DNA of 64,000 bases from Halosimplex halophilum (GTDB lineage: Archaea; Halobacteriota; Halobacteria; Halobacteriales; Haloarculaceae): the NCBI RefSeq assembly GCF_004698125.1, contig NZ_ML214297.1, positions 1,648,891 through 1,712,890 of the forward strand, read 5' to 3'. Positions within the stretch are counted from its first letter, which is position 1. Each line of letters opens with the position of its first letter. Shown here in pieces: positions 19,986-27,985 of the stretch. A program made the translations under genes and the position numbers. The notes below the pieces were generated by a model. It worked only from the letters and a program-made list of their open reading frames with translations. It was not told the DNA's origin and ran no database searches.

Positions 19986-21566
19986 CTACTCCTCGTCGTC
20001 GTCCGCGTCGTCGCTCGCGTCCGCATCCGACTCGTCGCTCGCCTGCAGGTCCGTCAGGTCGGCGTTGGGCGCGTTGCGCTTGACGCTCCGCAGGCCCTCG
20101 ATGGCGCCCGTCCGCGAGGCGTAGCCCTGGCCGCTGTCGCCGAGGATCTGTCCGTTCTCGTGGCGCAGCCGCCAGCGGAACTCCCCGGCCGAGTCCTCGA
20201 ACACCTCGAAGGCGGCGTCGCTGTAGTCCAGCGCGGTCGCCTCGTCGACGTACTCGCGGACCCGCTCGATCGAGTCGCGGGCGCCGCGCTCGGAGGCGAA
20301 GCCCTGGCCGCCGTCGGCGATGATCTCGTCGTTGCTCGCGACGAGCCGCCAGCGGTACTCCCCGGCCGCGTCCTCGAAGACCTCGAAGGCGTCGCGGTCG
20401 GCGGCGGTCTCGCGGACCCGCTCGACGCCGTCCTGGGCGTTGGTGCGCGAGGCGTAGCCCTCGCCGCCGTCGGCGAGGATCTCGCCGTTGCGGTGGATGA
20501 GCCGCCAGCGCCACTCGTCGGCGGCGTCGCGGTACACCTCGAAGGCCGTCGGGTCGACCCGCAGGTAGTCGGCCTCGCCGACGTACTCGCGGACCCGCTC
20601 GACGGCGTCCTCGACCGCGTCGCGGTCGGCGTAGCCCTCGCCGCCGTCGGCGACGATGTTGCCGTTGCGGTGGACGAGCCGCCAGCGGTACTCCCCGGCG
20701 GCGTCCTCGTACACCTCGAATGTGCCCTGGCTCTCGCCCGGCGGGTACGGCGCGTCGGCCGGCTCCTCCTCGGGTTCGACCTCGACCTCCTCGCGGACGG
20801 CGGCCGCGCCGGCCGCGTTCGTGCGGACGCTCTCCAGGCCCTGCTCGGCCTTCTGGCGGGAGCTGTAGCCCTGGGCGCTGTCGGCGATGATGTTGCCGTT
20901 GCGGTGGCGCAGCCGCCACCGCCACTTGCCGCCGCGGTCCTCGAACACCTCGAACCGGGCCTTGCTCTCGGCCGTCTCCGCGACCGGCTCCGGCTCCGGT
21001 TCCTCGGTCGCCGCGGCGGCGGTCGTCTCCCCGGGGTCGTCGGGGTCGGTCGCGGGGTCCGACTCGGCGGCCGTCGACGCCGCCGGCTCAGCAGCGGTCG
21101 CGTCGCCCTCGGCGGCCGGGACCCGTCGCGTCCCGCCGATGACCGGGACCAGCGCCGCGCCGACGGCGATCAGTACGAGCCCGAACGCGAACAGCGAGAT
21201 GACCGGCACGGCGAGCCCGGAGTCCCGCCAGCCGGGGTAGGCGACCATGAACCCGGCGACGCCGAGCAGGGCGACGAACCCGCCGGCGTAGGAGACCAGG
21301 TTGGCCGCCCGCTGGAGCGGCAGCCGGATCACCGGCCCGATCATCAGCAGGACGAGCGAGACGGCCGCCAGCGCGATCCCGGCCTTCCCGGTCGTCGTCG
21401 CCGTCGTCACGTCGCTCGTCAGGAACAGCAGGATGCCGAGGATCCCCAGCAGGATCCCGAACACGAACACCCAGTAGCCGTACACCTCGTCGTTCGTCGT
21501 CGGTTCCGCGATCCGGTCTCGATACCACTGGACCATCGCGTCCGGACTGGACGGTTCACTCGACAT
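19986..21566 (-). CDS. Membrane protein with five DUF1508 (YegP-like) repeats
   Basis: 526 residues. The N-terminal ~145 residues contain four hydrophobic segments predicted to span the membrane. After an Ala/Glu/Pro-rich linker, five copies of an approximately 48-residue module follow, each with the pattern FEV(F/Y)-D--G--RWRL---N--I-ADG-(E/Q)G(Y/F)-S, typical of DUF1508/YegP. YegP-like proteins usually have one or two copies, often soluble. The C-terminus is Asp-rich. I infer a membrane-anchored array of beta-sandwich modules on one side of the membrane; side and ligand are unknown. Confidence 0.85.
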   Translation of the reverse strand: MSSEPSSPDAMVQWYRDRIAEPTTNDEVYGYWVFVFGILLGILGILLFLTSDVTTATTTGKAGIALAAVSLVLLMIGPVIRLPLQRAANLVSYAGGFVALLGVAGFMVAYPGWRDSGLAVPVISLFAFGLVLIAVGAALVPVIGGTRRVPAAEGDATAAEPAASTAAESDPATDPDDPGETTAAAATEEPEPEPVAETAESKARFEVFEDRGGKWRWRLRHRNGNIIADSAQGYSSRQKAEQGLESVRTNAAGAAAVREEVEVEPEEEPADAPYPPGESQGTFEVYEDAAGEYRWRLVHRNGNIVADGGEGYADRDAVEDAVERVREYVGEADYLRVDPTAFEVYRDAADEWRWRLIHRNGEILADGGEGYASRTNAQDGVERVRETAADRDAFEVFEDAAGEYRWRLVASNDEIIADGGQGFASERGARDSIERVREYVDEATALDYSDAAFEVFEDSAGEFRWRLRHENGQILGDSGQGYASRTGAIEGLRSVKRNAPNADLTDLQASDESDADASDDADDDEE

Positions 21567-21704
21567 GTATTCGTTCTTATAATCGGATCGTAGATAGTTA
21601 AAGATGCACTACGGTTCACCGACGGGCGCGACGCTACGCGGTGACGAGCAGAGGGAGAGAAGGCCACAGCTGGGGTCGTTACGGCGGCGTTCGGCGGGGC
21701 TCGT

Positions 21705-21890
21705 TCAGACCGGGCGGCCCGGGTCCGCGGTCCCGACCAGCAGCGCGCCGGCGGCGAGACCGAGCGTCCCGACGGCGATGGCGGCGACGGGCAGGCTGAC
21801 GCTGAGCGCCCCCGGCCCGAAGATGAGGACCGTGCTGATCGCCAGCAGCACGACCCCGAACGCGATCTTCCGCGAATCTGTCTCTGTCAT
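21705..21890 (-). CDS. Small two-helix membrane protein
   Basis: 61 residues from ATG at 21890 (a longer frame to 21995 has a non-gene-like leader). Two hydrophobic segments (about residues 9-27 and 31-54) form nearly the entire protein, with a short polar N-terminus MTETDSRK. No domain recognised. Confidence 0.6.
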   Translation of the reverse strand: MTETDSRKIAFGVVLLAISTVLIFGPGALSVSLPVAAIAVGTLGLAAGALLVGTADPGRPV

Positions 21891-22071
21891 AACGAGCGCA
21901 GGTTGGTAATCGATCCGTATAAATTCTCCTGAAACCCCGTCACACAAGGACGATCGATCGTGATAGATTCGGGATGTTTCGATGTATGGTACCACGGGAC
22001 ACGGCCGGTCAGAGGGACACCGTCGGGGGAGTGAGACAGATACAAGACGCGCAGGGGCGAACTGCCGGGCG

Positions 22072-22554
22072 ATGGACGACGAGGACCGGGCGATGCTGAC
22101 GCGGGTGGCCGACTACCAGTGGGGTCGCGGCGCCGGGCGGGCGCTGTTCGGCGGCGGGGACCCGGAGGTGACCCACACCAGTTCCGGACGGCCCCGGCAG
22201 GTGATCGCCGACGAGGGGCGGCTGGTCACCTACGCGACCGACGGCCGGTTCACGCTGGGCGTCGCCGGCGGGCGGCGGCTGAACGACGGGCTCGCCGACG
22301 GCGCCTATCGCGTCGTCGTCGGCGACGAGAGCGAGCCGTTCGTCCGCGAGGGGCGCAACGCCTTCGCCAAGTTCGTACGCGCGGCCGACCCGGCGATCCG
22401 GCCGGGCGACGAGGTGCTCGTCACCCACGAGCGCGGCGACGTGCTCGCCGTCGGCCGCGCCGAACTGAGCGGCGAGGGCATGGACGACTTCGAGACCGGG
22501 ATGGCCGTGTTCGTGCGGGACGGTGCGGAGGCGAGCGATTCGGGCGGGGAGTGA
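22072..22554 (+). CDS. PUA-domain protein, putative RNA-binding
   Basis: 160 residues from ATG at 22072. The C-terminal two thirds carry a PUA domain, recognisable from FVREGRNAFAKFVRAADPAIRPGDEVLV and DVLAVGRAELSGEGM. In haloarchaea a stand-alone PUA protein of this kind is usually annotated as uncharacterised. It sits ahead of a zinc-ribbon gene, nac and the tRNA methyltransferase, which suggests an RNA or translation role. Confidence 0.85.
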   Translation: MDDEDRAMLTRVADYQWGRGAGRALFGGGDPEVTHTSSGRPRQVIADEGRLVTYATDGRFTLGVAGGRRLNDGLADGAYRVVVGDESEPFVREGRNAFAKFVRAADPAIRPGDEVLVTHERGDVLAVGRAELSGEGMDDFETGMAVFVRDGAEASDSGGE

Positions 22555-22665
22555 CTCGCTCGGGACGGCCCGGGGTCTGTCACACGTCAGCCGGGCACAG
22601 TTCGGTTCCGGTAACATGATCCGAGAGGCTAGACTTTGTGACTCGTCGTTCTCATCGGGGCACGT

Positions 22666-23076
22666 ATGGTTCTGATCGACCGTGACGGCGACGAGATCGT
22701 CATCAAAGCCGCAGATATCGAGGGGAGATACTCGCCCGACGAGGCGGCGGCCCTGGCCTCGGACCTGGAGGCGAAGGCCGAGGAGATCGTCGGGCCGGTC
22801 GATCCGGGCCCCACCGAGATCGGGTGGGGGATCGACAAGACGGTGGACGGCGAGGGCGGCGCGGACGCCTGTCCGTCGTGTGGTACGGAGCTGAACGGGT
22901 CCGAGCAGTTCTGTCCGCAGTGCGGGGAGGACCTGGCGACGGCGGCCGCGGGCGTCGGGATCGAAGAGACCCGCGTCGTGACGCTCACCGTCGGCGACAA
23001 GCGGGAGCAGCTGCTGCCCGAGCAGGCGCTCGACCTCTCGGTGGACCTCGAGGCCCAGGTCGAGCAGATGCGCTGA
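22666..23076 (+). CDS. Zinc-ribbon protein, unknown function
   Basis: 136 residues. A central zinc ribbon (CPSCGTELNGSEQFCPQCGED, two C-x2-C pairs) joins an acidic N-terminal segment and a C-terminal segment with EQALDLSVDLEAQVEQM that could form a short coiled helix. The pattern is that of a small haloarchaeal protein with no experimentally known function. It is on the same strand as nac but separated by 177 bp containing an inverted repeat. Confidence 0.72.
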   Translation: MVLIDRDGDEIVIKAADIEGRYSPDEAAALASDLEAKAEEIVGPVDPGPTEIGWGIDKTVDGEGGADACPSCGTELNGSEQFCPQCGEDLATAAAGVGIEETRVVTLTVGDKREQLLPEQALDLSVDLEAQVEQMR

Positions 23077-23134
23077 CCCCGGTCCGCCCTCGGGGACCCG
23101 GGACTTCGCCCCGGCGGGCCGCGTCGCCGGGGTA

Positions 23135-23183
23135 GGTCCCCGAGCGGAGCCGACCGCTCGCCCGCGTCGTTCGCTCGGGGACC
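23135..23183. repeat. 12-bp inverted repeat with 25-nt loop
   Basis: GGTCCCCGAGCG at 23135-23146 pairs perfectly with CGCTCGGGGACC at 23172-23183. It lies between the zinc-ribbon gene and nac and could act as a processing or termination hairpin; it is not followed by a T-run until 23224, which is the nac TATA box. Confidence 0.6.
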
Positions 23184-23223
23184 GCGCCGTCCGCCTCGCA
23201 GGCGGTGCCGCCGGTTGGTCAGG

Positions 23224-23229
23224 TTTTTT
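23224..23229 (+). promoter_or_regulatory. TATA box of nac
   Basis: TTTTTT centred about 27 bp before the nac ATG at 23254, supporting that start and a leaderless transcript. Confidence 0.5.
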
Positions 23230-23253
23230 GCGCCGGGCGACGGACGTGGGGGT

Positions 23254-23652
23254 ATGTTCCCAGGAGGCGGCGGCATGAACGACCGCAAGATGCAGCAGAT
23301 GATGAAGCAGATGGGCATCGACATGACCGACCTCGACGCCGAGGAGGTCGTCATCCGGACGCCCGACGAGGAACTGGTCTTCACCGACGCGGAGGTCCAG
23401 CGGATGGACGCCCAGGGCCAGCAGACCTACACCATCGTCGGCGAGCCGGAGTCCCGCGAGCGCGGCGAGGGCGACAGCGGGAGCGACGACGAACCGGCCA
23501 TCGAGGAGAGCGAGGACGGCGGAGCAGCGGAGATCCCCGACGAGGACGTTGAACTGGTCGCAACGCGAGCGGGCGCGAGCGAGGACTCGGCCCGCGAAGC
23601 GCTGGAGGAGACGAACGGCGACCTGGCGGCGGCCATCGAGCGGTTAGAGTGA
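23254..23652 (+). CDS. nac: Nascent polypeptide-associated complex protein
   Basis: 132 residues. Archaeal NAC binds nascent chains at the ribosome as a homodimer. The N-terminal Gly/Met-rich start ([20 protein letters not shown]) and the beta-barrel NAC core ([16 protein letters not shown]) match the archaeal form, and the C-terminal UBA helix bundle ([20 protein letters not shown]) is present. An Asp/Ser-rich linker joins them. Its stop codon overlaps the start of the next gene (GTGA at 23649-23652). Confidence 0.95.
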   Translation: MFPGGGGMNDRKMQQMMKQMGIDMTDLDAEEVVIRTPDEELVFTDAEVQRMDAQGQQTYTIVGEPESRERGEGDSGSDDEPAIEESEDGGAAEIPDEDVELVATRAGASEDSAREALEETNGDLAAAIERLE

Positions 23653-24377
23653 GCCTGCTGTTCGTCCACGAGGCGGAGGGCCGCGAGTACCTGCTCGCGC
23701 CGGGCGAGACGCTGGAGTGCGACCTCGGCGTGCTGGAGGTGCCCGAGGACGTGGAACCGGGCGAGGTCGTCGAGACCCACATCGGCGAGCCGTTCACCGC
23801 GCGGAAGCTGCGCGGACCGGATCTCTTCAACCACTTCGAGCGGACCGGCGCGCCGATGATGCCCCGCGACATCGGGCTCATCGTGGGCCACACCGGGATC
23901 TCCGGCGCGGACGACGTGCTCGACGCCGGCACCGGAACGGGCGTGCTGGCGGCGTACCTCGGCCGCTGCGGCGCGTCGGTGACGACCTACGAACGGGACC
24001 CGGAGTTCGCCGAAGTGGCCCGCGAGAACATGGAACTGGCGGGCGTGGCCGACCGCGTGGACGTGCGGACCGGCGACGTGACCGACCAGCTGGGCGATCT
24101 GGGCCGGTACGACGCAGTGACGCTGGACACCGAGGACGCGCCGACGATGGTCGAGCGGACGCCCAACCTGCTCCGGGACGGCGGTTACGTCGCGGTGTAC
24201 TCGCCGTTCGTCGAGGCGACCCGCGAGGCCGTCTCGGCCGCCGAGGCGGTCGGGCTCGGCGAGGTCGAGACGCTGGAGACGATCCAGCGTGAGATGGACT
24301 TCGACGACCGCGGCTCGCGGCCGTCGACCGCGGGCGTCGGCCACACCGGCTACCTCACCTTCGCGCGGCGGGTGTAG
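23649..24377 (+). CDS. trmI: tRNA (adenine-N1)-methyltransferase, TrmI-type
   Basis: 242 residues starting at GTG 23649, overlapping the nac stop by four bases. Class I SAM-dependent methyltransferase: [14 protein letters not shown] is the SAM-binding motif near residue 97, and [16 protein letters not shown] the acidic loop. The N-terminal beta domain ([13 protein letters not shown] and the [23 protein letters not shown] region) is typical of TrmI, which makes m1A at tRNA positions 57/58 in archaea. Coupling to nac, and the nearby PUA protein, point to a translation-related cluster. Confidence 0.92.
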   Translation: MSLLFVHEAEGREYLLAPGETLECDLGVLEVPEDVEPGEVVETHIGEPFTARKLRGPDLFNHFERTGAPMMPRDIGLIVGHTGISGADDVLDAGTGTGVLAAYLGRCGASVTTYERDPEFAEVARENMELAGVADRVDVRTGDVTDQLGDLGRYDAVTLDTEDAPTMVERTPNLLRDGGYVAVYSPFVEATREAVSAAEAVGLGEVETLETIQREMDFDDRGSRPSTAGVGHTGYLTFARRV

Positions 24378-24415
24378 CGCCCCCTCTTCGGCGGTTCTCC
24401 GTTTCGACCCGCCGG

Positions 24416-25042
24416 TCAGCCGACGGCTCGCACGAGGTCGAACAGGGCCCCCCGGTAGTCGTCGACCGACCCGTCGAGCGCCGGGTCCGCGGCGTCCGGA
24501 AACCGGCCGGCGAGCGACGAGCGGGGGTAGGCCCCGCCGGCGAGGCGGATGTCGCCGTCGGCCCAGGCGCCGACCCAGCCCTCGACCGGGACGGGATCGC
24601 CGTCGGGCAGCGGCACCTCGCCGGTCACCTGCCGGAGCGCGACCCGCGAGCGGTCCCCGGTTCGGATCCGCTCGCGGCGGCCCCGCTCGACGCCGACGAC
24701 GCCGCGGTCGGCCAGGTCGTCGGCGAACCGCCGGACGGCCTCGGTCTTCACCGACGGGAGCACCATCGCGGGACCGATGCCCGGCGCCAGCGGCGGGCGG
24801 AAGGCGAGCCGCGTGGCGAAGAAAAAGCGCCAGGACTGGTCGACGGCGCCGCCGGTCGCCGCGCGGACGGCCGCGCGGAGGGCGGTGTCCTCGTAGACGA
24901 CCGTGCGGCCGCGCACGTCGGCGCCCTCGACGCCGAACAGCGTCTCGGTGGTATCCTCGACGCGCTCCCAGGCCCCGTCGAGGCGGTCGACGGGGACGGC
25001 CGGAGCGGGTACCTCGTCGGCGTCGTCGGGAGCGCGCGGCAC
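24416..25042 (-). CDS. Conserved-looking haloarchaeal protein, unknown function
   Basis: 208 residues from GTG at 25042, 26 bp after the TFS stop on the same strand. The centre (SWRFFFATRLAFRPPLAPGIGPA) and DRGVVGVERGRRERIRTG region have no catalytic motif I recognise, and no signal or membrane segment is evident. Composition and codon use match neighbours, so it is very probably a real gene, perhaps expressed with TFS. Confidence 0.7.
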   Translation of the reverse strand: MPRAPDDADEVPAPAVPVDRLDGAWERVEDTTETLFGVEGADVRGRTVVYEDTALRAAVRAATGGAVDQSWRFFFATRLAFRPPLAPGIGPAMVLPSVKTEAVRRFADDLADRGVVGVERGRRERIRTGDRSRVALRQVTGEVPLPDGDPVPVEGWVGAWADGDIRLAGGAYPRSSLAGRFPDAADPALDGSVDDYRGALFDLVRAVG

Positions 25043-25068
25043 GTCGGCCTCTCAGAACCGGGCGTACT

Positions 25069-25395
25069 TCAGTGGTCGTCCTCGCGCCACTTGTGCTCGC
25101 ACTCGGTGCAGGTGAAAAAGCGCGTCTCGCTCTCGTCGGCCGCGCGGATCTGTTTCATCTCCCAGAACGCGCGGTCGTTCCCGCACTCGGGACACCGGAT
25201 CTCCGTGGTCGCGCCCATGTCCTCGGCGTCCACCTCGGAGGTGTCGATGACCTCGGTCTCCTCCTGGCCCTGCGTCGTGACGGCGGTCTCGGCCTCCTCG
25301 GCCTCGTCGCGCCGCTCCTCGTAGCCGCAGCTGCCACAGACCCAGGTGTCCCCCTCGGTTTTCATCATCGAGCCGCATTCGTCGCAGAACTTCAT
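25069..25395 (-). CDS. tfs: Transcription factor S (TFIIS-like)
   Basis: 108 residues from ATG at 25395. It stimulates RNA cleavage by stalled archaeal RNA polymerase. Two zinc ribbons are present: CDECGS with CGSCGY at the N-terminus, and CPECGND with CTECEHKW at the C-terminus. The cleavage-stimulating acidic hairpin is seen as ADESET between them. A much longer frame to 25536 is ruled out by its composition and by the promoter position. Confidence 0.95.
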   Translation of the reverse strand: MKFCDECGSMMKTEGDTWVCGSCGYEERRDEAEEAETAVTTQGQEETEVIDTSEVDAEDMGATTEIRCPECGNDRAFWEMKQIRAADESETRFFTCTECEHKWREDDH

Positions 25396-25420
25396 ACCCG
25401 CCGTAGCGGGCCACCGACTG

Positions 25421-25427
25421 AAAAATC
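25421..25427 (-). promoter_or_regulatory. TATA box of tfs
   Basis: GATTTTT on the minus strand, about 29 bp before the ATG at 25395. Confidence 0.45.
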
Positions 25428-25516
25428 CCCCGTTTCGCGGTATCGGATGCCCGGCGCGACGGCGGGGCGACCGGCCGACAGATACATCCGCCCGATCGCC
25501 GTACTGTCGGTTCAGT

Positions 25517-25810
25517 GTGACGACGGGCGTCCGCACCGTCTACGCGGTCGGCTTCGGGCTGGGACTGGCCGGGAGCGTCGCGGCCGCCGCCGGCCTGGCG
25601 CTCGCCGGTTCGCCGGCGACGGGCGGGATCGCGCTCGGGGCGACGTTCGTCTTCGTCCTCGGCCTCGCCGACGTCTTCGACCGGGAGGACTTCGATCGGG
25701 ACCACTCGCTGGCGTACCGCCTCGGCAACTGGGGCGGCGCGGTCCTCGCGGTCGCGCTCGGACTCGTGATGCTCGCGGTCGGCGTCGCCTCGGTCGTCGC
25801 GTTCGGGTGA
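25517..25810 (+). CDS. Small membrane protein
   Basis: 97 residues from GTG at 25517. Three hydrophobic segments (two adjacent near the N-terminus, one at the C-terminus) flank a short charged loop DVFDREDFDRDHSLAYRLG. No known domain. It is divergent from tfs and convergent with the next gene. Confidence 0.62.
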   Translation: MTTGVRTVYAVGFGLGLAGSVAAAAGLALAGSPATGGIALGATFVFVLGLADVFDREDFDRDHSLAYRLGNWGGAVLAVALGLVMLAVGVASVVAFG

Positions 25811-25890
25811 CGCCCGACCCGGCGCCGTCGGACGGGAGCGATACGGAAAATCGACGAGACACCGCGGATTCGCGTGCCGGCCGGATACGT

Positions 25891-26826
25891 CTAGTTCGCC
25901 TCGGACCACTCGTCGCAGGCGTCCATGTCCTCCATGAGCTCGTCGTCGAGGCCGCAGTAGGGAGTGATCTTCCCGTCGACCTTGACGTACTCGAAGTGGG
26001 CGCAGTTGCCGCAGTAGGCGTCGGGACGGCCGCGCTCGCTCGCGGCCTCGACGAACTCGGCGTCGGTGAACTCGCCGTCCTGAGGACCGGCCTCCGCGCC
26101 GTTCTCGACGGTCGCGGAGCCGCCGTCGGCGGCGGCGCCGGACTGGCCGGCGGAACCCGACCGGCCGTCCCCGGCGTCGGCGAGGATCTCGGCGTCCCGG
26201 CCGTGGCCGGTCGGCTCGGAACTCGGCGGCTGGTCGCGGTTGGTCTGGGTGCGGACCTCGCCCTGGGGCTCCGCGCCGAACAGGCCGACGGAGCCGAAGC
26301 CGCCGGCGGGCTCGGCGTCGTCGACGAGGCGGATGTTGCCCTCCTCGGTGATCTCCATGCGGGCGGTGCCGCCGGGGTCGTTGCGGGTCTTGAACGTGGC
26401 GAGGCCGGCGAACAGGCAGGTGAGCGACACCAGCGCGCCGGCGAAGTAGACGACGACGGCCGCGAGCCCGAGCGGGTCGCCGGCGCCGAACCACTGGTCT
26501 GGGTAGGCGACCCGGAACAGGGCGACGCCGAGGACGGCGACGCTGGCGCCGATGACCGAGGCCGCGCGGGTCGCCCGCCCGGCCGGGAGGACGGCGAACA
26601 CGCCGAGGAACGTGGCCGGGAGGCCGAGGCCGGCGAGCGTGCCGGCGAGCGTGCGCGCCGCGATGCGGTCGAGCCCCAGCGTCGCCCCGACGTCCGTCGT
26701 CGCGACGACGATGCTCGCGACGACCATCGCCGCGCCCGCCCCGAAGAGCGTCGCCCCGGCGTAGAACCGACGAGAGGTCGTCACCGTTCGCAGGTGCCCC
26801 TCGTACACTTCGGTCAGGCTTGCCAT
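25891..26826 (-). CDS. Membrane protein with C-terminal Cys motif
   Basis: 311 residues. About five hydrophobic segments fill residues 20-165. A long Gly/Ser/Asp-rich cytoplasmic-looking stretch follows, and the last ~50 residues carry CGNCAHFEYVKVDGKITPYC and a further Cys near DACDEW, suggesting a rubredoxin-like or zinc-binding mini-domain. Haloarchaeal proteins of this layout are annotated only as domain-of-unknown-function membrane proteins. The Cys cluster could bind zinc or iron; this is inference. Confidence 0.7.
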   Translation of the reverse strand: MASLTEVYEGHLRTVTTSRRFYAGATLFGAGAAMVVASIVVATTDVGATLGLDRIAARTLAGTLAGLGLPATFLGVFAVLPAGRATRAASVIGASVAVLGVALFRVAYPDQWFGAGDPLGLAAVVVYFAGALVSLTCLFAGLATFKTRNDPGGTARMEITEEGNIRLVDDAEPAGGFGSVGLFGAEPQGEVRTQTNRDQPPSSEPTGHGRDAEILADAGDGRSGSAGQSGAAADGGSATVENGAEAGPQDGEFTDAEFVEAASERGRPDAYCGNCAHFEYVKVDGKITPYCGLDDELMEDMDACDEWSEAN

Positions 26827-26976
26827 ACGCGACCTTCTCCGTGAGAGACCATAACGACCCGTCAGACGCGCGTCCGACGGTCCGGCGCGGCCGCCGGTCG
26901 GCGCCGAGAGGTCACGCGGAAACGTGAACGGGAAGCGCGGAGGGGTCGCACAGAAACCGAGCGGGGGACGGGGGAG

Positions 26977-27276
26977 CTAGTCCGCGGTCATCTCGACCTG
27001 CCGGGTGTCGGGCTCGCCGCCGGGCACGGCGGCCATGCGGTAGACCTGCCAGAGCAGCAGGACGGCCAGGCCGGCGACGACCAGGAGGACCCTGAGGTTG
27101 GCGTCGACCATCGGCGTCGCGATCACTTCGCCGGCGTCGTTGGTCACGGGCGCCGCGCCGTAGGGCGGCCCCGCGAGTATCTCGACGATGCCGAGGCCGA
27201 CGACCCCCAGCAGGATCAGCCCGGCACCGAGTGCCATCGCCGCTCTGTCGACCGTGGTGATGATAGTGTCCTTCAT
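26977..27276 (-). CDS. Small membrane protein downstream of DoxX-like gene
   Basis: 99 residues from ATG at 27276 with a clear Shine-Dalgarno (GAGGTGA, 5-nt spacer). Two hydrophobic segments (about 10-32 and 58-78) are separated by a soluble-looking loop, and the C-terminus is acidic. It begins 13 bp after the DoxX stop, so the two form an operon. Function unknown, perhaps a partner of the DoxX protein. Confidence 0.68.
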   Translation of the reverse strand: MKDTIITTVDRAAMALGAGLILLGVVGLGIVEILAGPPYGAAPVTNDAGEVIATPMVDANLRVLLVVAGLAVLLLWQVYRMAAVPGGEPDTRQVEMTAD

Positions 27277-27281
27277 TGGTC

Positions 27282-27288
27282 TCACCTC
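27282..27288 (-). promoter_or_regulatory. Shine-Dalgarno of the gene at 26977-27276
   Basis: GAGGTGA five nucleotides before ATG, overlapping no other gene. Clear SD sites are rare in this window, where most genes look leaderless. Confidence 0.6.
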
Positions 27289-27289
27289 G

Positions 27290-27814
27290 TCAGCCGAGGA
27301 TGTACTTGAGCTTCGGGTGCCGTTCGACGAACCCGGTCTGCTCGATGAGCGCGTCGCCGCCGTAGTAGCGGCCGGCGGCCAGCGCGGCCAGGGTCACGAA
27401 CAGCAGCAGGCCCATGAAGTCGCCCGTCACGAGCCCGTTGCCGTAGCCGGCGTTGCCGACCCAGAACAGGGTCATGAAGACGGCCCCGCCGAAGGCGGCC
27501 AGCCGGGTGAGGACGCCGAACATGATCCCGAGGCCGATGAGCGTCTCGAACAGCGGGACGCCCGGCCTGATGAGCCACGCGAGGTTCTCGCCCATCCACA
27601 CCGGGATGGGACCCAGCGCCGTGCCGGTCATGCCCCGCATGTACGCCGGCCCGTAGCCGTAGGCCAGCCCGTCCTCGATGAGTTTCGTCACGCCGGCGTG
27701 GAGGAACCACCAGCCGACGATGACTCTGAGCACCGCGACCCAGTACTTCGCGACCGGGCCGCCGATGTCGAACGCGAACTCCTCGCCCAGCGGGTTCGCC
27801 GTGTTGGTTGCCAT
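27290..27814 (-). CDS. DoxX-family membrane protein
   Basis: 174 residues (an in-frame ATG at 27823 adds three). The DoxX pattern is visible: LRVIVGWWFLHAGVTKL near the N-terminus, PLFETLIGLGIMFGVLTRLAAFGGA in the middle, and further hydrophobic segments, four in all. DoxX-like proteins are small quinone- or thiosulfate-related or redox-stress membrane proteins; the specific role is not deducible. Its start is preceded by the same GAGGTGA as the next gene, with the same 5-nt spacing when ATG 27814 is used. Confidence 0.82.
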   Translation of the reverse strand: MATNTANPLGEEFAFDIGGPVAKYWVAVLRVIVGWWFLHAGVTKLIEDGLAYGYGPAYMRGMTGTALGPIPVWMGENLAWLIRPGVPLFETLIGLGIMFGVLTRLAAFGGAVFMTLFWVGNAGYGNGLVTGDFMGLLLFVTLAALAAGRYYGGDALIEQTGFVERHPKLKYILG

Positions 27815-27819
27815 GGTCG

Positions 27820-27826
27820 TCACCTC
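27820..27826 (-). promoter_or_regulatory. Shine-Dalgarno of the DoxX-like gene
   Basis: GAGGTGA with five nucleotides to the ATG at 27814. It favours 27814 over the upstream ATG, which overlaps this site. Confidence 0.6.
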
Positions 27827-27985
27827 ACATGTGCAGCTTGCGGGCGAGAGTGCATATAAACGGGAGCGCGTTCCCGGGGTCTGAAAATTCCCGGACGGCG
27901 CGGCTACGGCGGGGGACGATACATAAACACCCAGTCGAACGGGGGCAAAAGCAGTCAGCCAGTCCCGGGAGCGCCGCGACTCGGC

